Assembly: GCA_023392035.1 (NCBI GenBank)
Contig: JAEVZY010000040.1
Location: 1-10,590 of the forward strand
Reading direction: 5' to 3'
From: Pseudomonadota bacterium
GTDB taxonomy: Bacteria > Pseudomonadota > Gammaproteobacteria > Burkholderiales > Burkholderiaceae_D
Length of the DNA stretch: 10,590 nt
Position numbers and translations under genes: made by a program. Positions 5,969 through 10,590 of the stretch are shown piece after piece (position 1 is the stretch's first letter; every line of letters starts with the position of its first letter). Under the pieces are notes generated by a model. The model saw only the letters and a list, made by a program, of their open reading frames with translations, had not been told where the DNA came from and did no database searches.

Positions 5969-7804
5969 ATGTCCACCCCCACCCGCGCCCTGCGTAATAT
6001 CGCCATCATTGCCCACGTCGACCATGGCAAAACCACCCTGGTCGACCAACTCCTGCGCCAGTCCGGCACCTTCCGTGAGAACCAGCAAGTCGATGCGCGG
6101 GTGATGGACTCCAACGATCTCGAAAAAGAACGCGGCATCACCATCCTCGCCAAGAATTGCGCGGTGGAATACGAAGGCACCCACATCAACATCGTCGACA
6201 CCCCTGGCCACGCCGACTTCGGCGGCGAAGTGGAGCGCGTGCTGTCGATGGTGGACTCGGTGCTGTTGCTGGTGGATGCGGTGGAAGGCCCGATGCCGCA
6301 AACCCGCTTTGTGACGCGCAAGGCGTTGGCCCTGGGCCTGAAGCCGATCGTCGTCATCAACAAGATCGACCGTCCCGGCGCCCGTCCGGAGTGGGTCATC
6401 AACGCCACCTTCGAATTGTTCGACAAACTCGGCGCCACCGAAGAGCAACTCGACTTCCCGGTGATCTACGCCTCCGGCCTGAACGGCTACGCCGGCCTGA
6501 ACGCCGATGTGCGCGGCGGCGACATGAAGCCGCTGTTCGATGCCGTGCTCAAGCACGTGCCGGTGCGCGACGATGACGTCGACGGCCCGCTGCAATTGCA
6601 GATTTCTTCTCTCGATTACTCCTCTTACGTCGGCAAGATCGGCATCGGCCGCATCAAGCGCGGCCGCGTGCGTCCGCTGCAGGACGTGGTGATCATGAAC
6701 GGTCCGGACGACACCCCGGTCAAGGCCCGCATCAACCAGGTGCTGAAGTTCAAGGGCCTGGAGCGCGAACTGGTAAACGAAGCCATGGCCGGCGACATCG
6801 TGCTGATCAACGGCATCGAAGACCTCGGCATCGGCACTACCGTGTGCGCACCGGAAGCCCCGGAAGCGCTGCCCATGCTGACCGTGGACGAGCCCACGCT
6901 GACCATGAACTTCATGGTCAACACCTCGCCGCTGGCCGGCCGCGAAGGCAAGTTCGTCACCAGCCGCCAGTTGCGCGAACGCCTGGAGCGCGAGCTCAAA
7001 TCCAACGTCGCCCTGCGCGTGGCGCCGACCGATGACGACACCGTGTTCGAAGTCTCCGGACGCGGCGAACTGCACCTCACCATCCTGCTGGAAAACATGC
7101 GCCGCGAAGGCTATGAGCTGGCCGTCTCGCGTCCGCGCGTGGTGTTCAAGATGGTCGACGGCGAACGCCAGGAACCCTACGAAAACCTCTCCGTCGACGT
7201 CGAAGAAAACCATCAGGGCGGCGTGATGGAAGAGCTGGGCCGTCGCCGCGGCGACCAGCAGGACATGCAGCCGGACGGCAAGGGCCGCGTGCGCCTGGAG
7301 TACCGCATTCCGGCGCGCGGCCTGATCGGCTTCCAGGGCGAATTCATGACCCTGACCCGCGGCACCGGCCTGATGAGCCACGTGTTCGACGCCTACGGCG
7401 CGGTCGATCCCAACAAAGGCGAACTGGCCGGCCGTCGCAACGGCGTGCTGATTTCGCAGGATGATGGCGCGGCCGTAGCCTACGCCTTGTGGAAGCTGCA
7501 GGACCGCGGCCGCATGTTCGTCAGCCACAATGATCCGGTGTATGAAGGCATGATCATCGGCATCCACTCGCGCGACAACGACCTGGTGGTCAACCCCATC
7601 AAGGGCAAGCAACTGACCAACGTGCGCGCCTCCGGCACCGACGAAGCCGTGCGCCTGGTGCCGCCGATTGAATTGACGCTGGAATACGCGGTGGAATTCA
7701 TCGAGGATGATGAGCTGGTTGAAATCACCCCCAAGAGCATCCGCCTGCGCAAGCGCTTCCTGAAGGAGCATGAGCGCAAGCGCGCTTCGCGCGAAGCGGC
7801 TTGA
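5969..7804 (+). CDS. typA: Ribosome-associated translational GTPase TypA/BipA
   Basis: TypA/BipA is an EF-G/LepA-like GTPase that binds 70S ribosomes and supports 50S assembly and growth under cold or other stress. The product is 611 residues, the normal family length. The G domain shows G1 AHVDHGKT (15-22), the switch I region with EKERGITI (52-59), G3 DTPGH (77-81) and G4 NKID (131-134). The EF-Tu-like domain II, the EF-G-like domains and the BipA-specific C-terminal domain follow. The C-terminal domain includes GLIGFQGEF and the NVRASGTDEAVRLVPP stretch typical of BipA. The start is the first ATG in the frame with the conserved NIAIIAHVDHGKT; its ribosome binding site is weak (GAG, 6 nt away). 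It stands as its own unit with a promoter and a terminator. Confidence 0.98.
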   Translation: MSTPTRALRNIAIIAHVDHGKTTLVDQLLRQSGTFRENQQVDARVMDSNDLEKERGITILAKNCAVEYEGTHINIVDTPGHADFGGEVERVLSMVDSVLLLVDAVEGPMPQTRFVTRKALALGLKPIVVINKIDRPGARPEWVINATFELFDKLGATEEQLDFPVIYASGLNGYAGLNADVRGGDMKPLFDAVLKHVPVRDDDVDGPLQLQISSLDYSSYVGKIGIGRIKRGRVRPLQDVVIMNGPDDTPVKARINQVLKFKGLERELVNEAMAGDIVLINGIEDLGIGTTVCAPEAPEALPMLTVDEPTLTMNFMVNTSPLAGREGKFVTSRQLRERLERELKSNVALRVAPTDDDTVFEVSGRGELHLTILLENMRREGYELAVSRPRVVFKMVDGERQEPYENLSVDVEENHQGGVMEELGRRRGDQQDMQPDGKGRVRLEYRIPARGLIGFQGEFMTLTRGTGLMSHVFDAYGAVDPNKGELAGRRNGVLISQDDGAAVAYALWKLQDRGRMFVSHNDPVYEGMIIGIHSRDNDLVVNPIKGKQLTNVRASGTDEAVRLVPPIELTLEYAVEFIEDDELVEITPKSIRLRKRFLKEHERKRASREAA

Positions 7805-7832
7805 TTATTTGAATCAGCCAGCCGCGCTTGGC

Positions 7833-7864
7833 AAAAAGGCCCGCCGATATTGGCGGGCCTTTTT
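7833..7864. terminator. Bidirectional intrinsic terminator, typA / chpB
   Basis: A perfect 13-bp stem (7833-7845 with 7852-7864) closes the loop GATATT. Five A on the left and five T on the right are part of the pairing, so each strand ends in a U-tract. It serves typA (stop at 7804) on the + strand and the convergent toxin gene (stop at 7908) on the - strand. Confidence 0.9.
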
Positions 7865-7907
7865 GTTTGGAGACAGTTCGCGGTGATGCGTCGACTTGAG
7901 GAAGGGT

Positions 7908-8258
7908 TCAGTCGGGCTCGGGATCGATGATGCTCAGGACCCGACTCACGATCTCATTGGTGGTGGCCGCGTCCAGAGATTCAATGAATTCAGCTTGCCG
8001 ATCCGTTGCACGCAGGTCAAATGAACGCACCTGGTTGCACACGGCAACGCCCAGGGTGTCGTGCCCGGTGATTGGAACCGTTATGCCCATGTTGCGGGCA
8101 GCTTCTCCACCGCTGGTGACCGCGACCATGACGGTGAGGCCAAAGCGATTGATTTCGCGTGGACTGATGGCCACGAAACGATGCCGGTCTTTCATTTCCC
8201 GGCCCTTGGCGGGATTGGGGTTCACCCAATACACGTCACCGCGATCGGCGACGCGCAT
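7908..8258 (-). CDS. chpB: ChpB/MazF-family toxin (mRNA interferase) of a type II toxin-antitoxin pair
   Basis: The 116-residue protein belongs to the PemK/MazF/ChpB family of ribosome-independent endoribonucleases. It opens with RGDVYWVNPNPAKGRE (6-21), then VAVTSGGEAARN (45-56) and GVAVCNQVRSFDLRA (70-84). The NQVR..DL pattern matches my memory of E. coli ChpB better than Kid or MazF. At the positions of Kid His17, Arg73 and Asp75 it has Arg20, Val73 and Asn75, the last two as in ChpB. The ATG at 8258 was chosen over an upstream in-frame ATG at 8300 because AGGAG lies 8 nt before it and it overlaps the antitoxin stop by one base (TGATG). It is the second gene of the operon and translationally coupled, as usual for such toxins. 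The target sequence cannot be predicted. Confidence 0.88.
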   Translation of the reverse strand: MRVADRGDVYWVNPNPAKGREMKDRHRFVAISPREINRFGLTVMVAVTSGGEAARNMGITVPITGHDTLGVAVCNQVRSFDLRATDRQAEFIESLDAATTNEIVSRVLSIIDPEPD

Positions 8259-8530
8259 CAGCCGATCTCCTGACCAGTTGGGCCGCCTTCCTGAGCCCAT
8301 GCGGTGTCACTGATCAGCGCATCGACCTTTTCCTGAGTCACGCCTTCCAGCAATTCCGAGAGCTTGTATCGCTTGCGCGTAGTTGTCTGAACCGGGCGGG
8401 CGGTGAGTCGGCCAGGTTCAATATCAAGCACGAGAATGTCGCCGACCTTGGCGCCAAGAATTTTGAGTGCGTCCGAGGGAATAGTCATGATTGCCGATGA
8501 GCCTTGTTTGCGAATGTTGACGGTGATCAT
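8258..8530 (-). CDS. chpS: ChpS/MazE-like antitoxin, AbrB-type DNA-binding
   Basis: The 90-residue product is the antitoxin that neutralises the neighbouring toxin and represses the operon. Residues 3-47 fit the AbrB/MazE swapped-hairpin N-terminal domain, with VNIRKQGSSAIMTIPSDALK and then VGDILVLDIEPGRLTARP. The C-terminal half (KRYKLSELLEGVT and the tail TAWAQEGGPTGQEIG) resembles the toxin-binding tail of E. coli ChpS (RYSLDELL, and a tail ending GDEIW, from memory). The start at ATG 8530 is favoured because GGGAGGAA ends at a good distance (GGAGG at 8 nt). ATG 8536 lies only 2 nt from that site, and a longer frame reaching 8659 would run through the upstream palindrome. It is followed by the toxin with a one-base overlap. 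Confidence 0.88.
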   Translation of the reverse strand: MITVNIRKQGSSAIMTIPSDALKILGAKVGDILVLDIEPGRLTARPVQTTTRKRYKLSELLEGVTQEKVDALISDTAWAQEGGPTGQEIG

Positions 8531-8571
8531 CTGCATTTCCTCCCAGGCTTTCGCCCCTTCCAATCGCGCAG

Positions 8572-8591
8572 AGTAGCACATTAATGCTACT
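8572..8591. promoter_or_regulatory. Palindrome upstream of the toxin-antitoxin operon (candidate operator)
   Basis: AGTAGCA (8572-8578) and TGCTACT (8585-8591) are perfect 7-bp inverted arms around CATTAA. They lie 41 nt upstream of the antitoxin ATG, in an AT-richer spot that also holds the palindrome CATTAATG. MazE-type antitoxins autoregulate by binding palindromes at their promoter (family knowledge), so this is the natural operator candidate. No clear -10/-35 pair could be fixed. Confidence 0.55.
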
Positions 8592-8635
8592 TCATGCGGC
8601 GTCCATACTTTCCGAGAGAGTGCGGCTTCGACTGC

Positions 8636-8674
8636 AAAAGAAAAGCCCCGGGCAGTCATGCTGTCCCGGGGCTT
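8636..8674 (-). terminator. Intrinsic terminator of the aminotransferase gene
   Basis: On the - strand, a 10-bp GC-rich stem (8643-8652 with 8665-8674) is followed by TTTTCTTTT (complement of 8636-8644). Three further inner pairs (CAG/CTG) form with a one-base bulge. It begins 22 nt after the aminotransferase stop and also shields the downstream toxin-antitoxin operon, which reads in the same direction. Confidence 0.88.
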
Positions 8675-8695
8675 GGCGGTACAAACGGTGTTGCT

Positions 8696-10054
8696 TCAGG
8701 TCGGCGACAGCGCCGCCGAAGCCGGCGCACTCGGCACCGCCTGCTGCCCCTTCAACACCTTGGCCACGGCGCCAAACAACTGCTCGATCTGCGACTCATT
8801 GATGATCAAGGGCGGCGAAAGGGCAATGATGTCGCCCGTGGTGCGGATCAGCACGCCTTCGTCCCAGAAGCACTTGAGGAAGGTATCGAAGGCGCGCACG
8901 CCCACCTTGCCCGGCGCGCTTTCCAGTTCGATGCCGCAGACCAGGCCCAGGTTGCGGATGTCCTTCACCCAGGGCAGGCCCTTCAAGGCGTGCGCCGCAT
9001 CCTCGAAAGGCTTGGCCATGCGGGCGGCGCGGTCGAACAACTGTTCTTCTTCGTACACCTCAAGCGTGGCAATCGCTGCTGCCGCCGCCAGCGGATGACC
9101 GCTGTAGGTATAGCCATGCGCGAACTCGATGGCGCCGTCGGCGGCGGCAGCCATGAAGGCGTCGTGGATTTCCTGGCGCACCAGCACCGCGCCCATCGGC
9201 ACGGCGGCGTTGGTCAAGCCCTTGGCGCAGACCAGCATGTCCGGCACCACGCCAAAATAATCGGCGGCGAAGGGCGCGCCCAGGCGGCCAAAGCCGGTGA
9301 TGACTTCATCGAAGATCAGCAGGATGCCGTACTTGTCGCAAATCGCGCGCAGCTTTTGCAGATAGCCCTTGGGCGGCAGGATCACGCCGGTGGAACCCTG
9401 CATCGGCTCCACGATCAGCGCCGCCACCGTGGACGGGTCGAGCATGCCCAGCAGGCGCGCTTCGAACTCATCGGCCATTTCCGCGCCATGCTCGGGCAGG
9501 CCGCGGGTAAAGGCGTTGCGCTTGATGTCCAGCGGATGGCGCAGGTGGTCCACATTGGCCAGGGTCGGGCCGAACTGCTTGCGGTTGCCGGCGATGCCGC
9601 CCACCGCAATGCCGCCGAAGCCGACGCCGTGATAGGCGCGCTCGCGGCCGATCAGGCGCGTGCGCATGGCCTGGCCGCGCACCTGCTGATAGGCCAGCGC
9701 CATCTTCAGCGCGCTGTCCACCGCTTCCGATCCGTCATTGGCGAAGAACACCCGGTTCAAGCCTTCCGGCGCCATCTTCACCAGCGCACTTGCCGCCTCG
9801 AACATGCGCGGATGGCCCATCTGGAAACCCGGCGCGTAGTCCAGCTCGGCGGCCTGGCGCGTGATGGCTTGCGTAATCTTCGGATGGCAATGGCCGGCGT
9901 TCACGCACCACAGGCCGGCGGTGCCGTCCAGGATCTGGCGATTGTCGTCGCTGGTGAAGTGCATACCCTTGGCGGCAGTCAGCACGCGCGGCTTGGATTT
10001 GTATTGGCGATTGGCCGTGAAAGGCATCCAGAGGTGTTCGGTATTGAGGGCCAT
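8696..10054 (-). CDS. Class III omega-amino acid:pyruvate aminotransferase (PLP-dependent)
   Basis: This cytosolic PLP enzyme moves the terminal amino group of beta-alanine or other omega-amino acids, or of amines, to pyruvate (family knowledge). The product has 452 residues, normal for class III. The N-terminus LWMPFTANRQY (8-18) is typical of the beta-alanine:pyruvate transaminases. FFANDGSEAVDSALKMA (103-119) binds the PLP phosphate. EPMQGSTGV (216-224) and IFDEVITGFGR (247-257) hold the cofactor aspartate, Asp249. CAKGLTNAAVPMGAV (276-290) contains the Schiff-base lysine, Lys278. No key residue is missing. ATG 10054 has AGGA 6 nt upstream. It has its own terminator and is transcribed divergently from a RidA-family gene. 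The exact donor (beta-alanine, putrescine, taurine-like amines) cannot be decided. Confidence 0.93.
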   Translation of the reverse strand: MALNTEHLWMPFTANRQYKSKPRVLTAAKGMHFTSDDNRQILDGTAGLWCVNAGHCHPKITQAITRQAAELDYAPGFQMGHPRMFEAASALVKMAPEGLNRVFFANDGSEAVDSALKMALAYQQVRGQAMRTRLIGRERAYHGVGFGGIAVGGIAGNRKQFGPTLANVDHLRHPLDIKRNAFTRGLPEHGAEMADEFEARLLGMLDPSTVAALIVEPMQGSTGVILPPKGYLQKLRAICDKYGILLIFDEVITGFGRLGAPFAADYFGVVPDMLVCAKGLTNAAVPMGAVLVRQEIHDAFMAAAADGAIEFAHGYTYSGHPLAAAAAIATLEVYEEEQLFDRAARMAKPFEDAAHALKGLPWVKDIRNLGLVCGIELESAPGKVGVRAFDTFLKCFWDEGVLIRTTGDIIALSPPLIINESQIEQLFGAVAKVLKGQQAVPSAPASAALSPT

Positions 10055-10080
10055 CTTCTGTCCTTCTTGTGGTGTGGAAG

Positions 10081-10094
10081 TCCCGCTCGCGGGA
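10081..10094. repeat. Short palindrome in the leader of the aminotransferase gene
   Basis: TCCCGC (10081-10086) and GCGGGA (10089-10094) are separated by only 2 nt, too tight for an RNA hairpin, so if functional it is a protein-binding site. It lies 26 nt before the aminotransferase ATG in the 208-nt divergent space. It may be chance in GC-rich DNA. Confidence 0.3.
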
Positions 10095-10262
10095 GCAGAA
10101 GCACGATGTTAATGCCAATGTCCGATCCGCGCCCATACCATGCAGAATTTTCAGCACTGGGCTTGTCTTTTCGTCAGCATCCTGCGGGCAACGACGCGGC
10201 TTTGATTGTGGGGCTGCTTGGCTGCTGGCAAAATCTGCGCTCCAGCAACAAGGGAGTCATCC

Positions 10263-10590
10263 GTGATCGAGCGCATCAACGTAGAAAAACGCTATTCCGA
10301 CGTCGCCATCTTCAATGGCGTGGCCTGGCTGGCCGGCCAGGTGCCGCGTCCGGATGCAGGCGACGACATCCGCAGCCAGATGCGCGATGTGCTGGCCCAG
10401 ATCGACGCCTTGCTGGCCACCGTCGGCAGCGACAAGAGCCGCATTCTTTCGACCCAGATTTTCCTGGCCGACCTGGCCGACAAACCCGGCATGGATGAAG
10501 TCTGGGACGCCTGGGTGGTGGACGGCCACGCCCCGCCGCGCGCCACCGTGGTAGCGGGCCTGGCGCGGCCCTTCTACAAGGTGGAAGTGG
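10263..10590 (+). CDS. RidA (YjgF/YER057c/UK114) family protein, 3' end outside window
   Basis: Rid proteins hydrolyse reactive enamine/imine intermediates released by PLP enzymes, or act as related deaminases. The first 109 codons are visible, close to the whole of a protein that is usually 110-130 residues. The fold pattern is seen: NGVAWLAGQVP (18-28), a helix around MRDVLAQIDALLATVG (40-55), and the strand STQIFLADL (63-71). The segment APPRATVVAG (90-99) contains Arg93, at the place of the conserved substrate-binding arginine (Arg105 of E. coli RidA). The GTG start is supported by AGGGAG (10251-10256) 6 nt upstream. The VEV end is where the family's conserved VEIEA-type strand begins, so only the last residues are lost. 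It is divergent from the aminotransferase. The subfamily (Rid1-7) is not assigned. Confidence 0.92.
   Translation, partial: MIERINVEKRYSDVAIFNGVAWLAGQVPRPDAGDDIRSQMRDVLAQIDALLATVGSDKSRILSTQIFLADLADKPGMDEVWDAWVVDGHAPPRATVVAGLARPFYKVEV

Noticed and set aside
5882..7771. A 629-codon open frame antisense to typA, rich in His, Ala and Val
   Set aside because: It mirrors the codon structure of typA on the opposite strand, has no recognisable domain, and is a GC-rich shadow of a certain gene.
8258..8659. A longer antitoxin start at 8659
   Set aside because: It would read through the palindrome at 8572-8591 and into the terminator of the upstream gene; the GGGAGGAA site and AbrB-type domain start favour ATG 8530.
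8594..10498. A 634-codon open frame antisense to the aminotransferase
   Set aside because: The sense frame has all class III aminotransferase motifs; this one is low-complexity, crosses the terminator and the RidA start, and resembles no family.

Overview
The window looks like a chromosomal segment of a beta-proteobacterium, most likely of the Oxalobacteraceae (a Herbaspirillum-like organism). This rests on the high GC content of the housekeeping genes (about 63-70% in hand-counted lines), on the gene order infB-rbfA-truB followed further on by typA, and on the protein sequences. The genus is an inference and was not tested by any search.

Left part (1-2922, + strand): the translation/ribosome-maturation cluster. 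It holds the C-terminal half of infB (IF2, cut by the window edge), rbfA (30S maturation factor) and truB (tRNA pseudouridine 55 synthase). rbfA and truB overlap by 4 nt and are translationally linked. A very strong intrinsic terminator sits between infB and rbfA.

Middle part (2923-5691): two accessory genes lie between truB and typA. An MFS transporter on the + strand has its own plausible promoter. It converges with a 489-codon gene on the - strand that encodes a protein of eukaryotic type, with a disordered N-terminus, an F-box-like motif at about residues 126-159 and irregular leucine-rich repeats to the C-terminus. This gene is clearly poorer in GC (about 53% in sampled lines) than its neighbours. 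It is the most interesting item here: a candidate host-directed, GALA-like but non-GALA effector.

Right-centre (5692-8635): typA/bipA (+) has a consensus -10 promoter and a perfect terminator. The terminator also works for the convergent toxin-antitoxin pair, a chpS/chpB (mazE/mazF-like) operon on the - strand with a palindrome upstream.

Right part (8636-10590): a class III omega-amino acid:pyruvate aminotransferase (-) with its own terminator is transcribed divergently from a RidA-family gene (+) that is cut by the right edge. RidA proteins remove the reactive enamine/imine products of PLP enzymes, so a functional link between the pair is plausible.

No tRNA, rRNA, CRISPR array, insertion sequence or integrase was seen.
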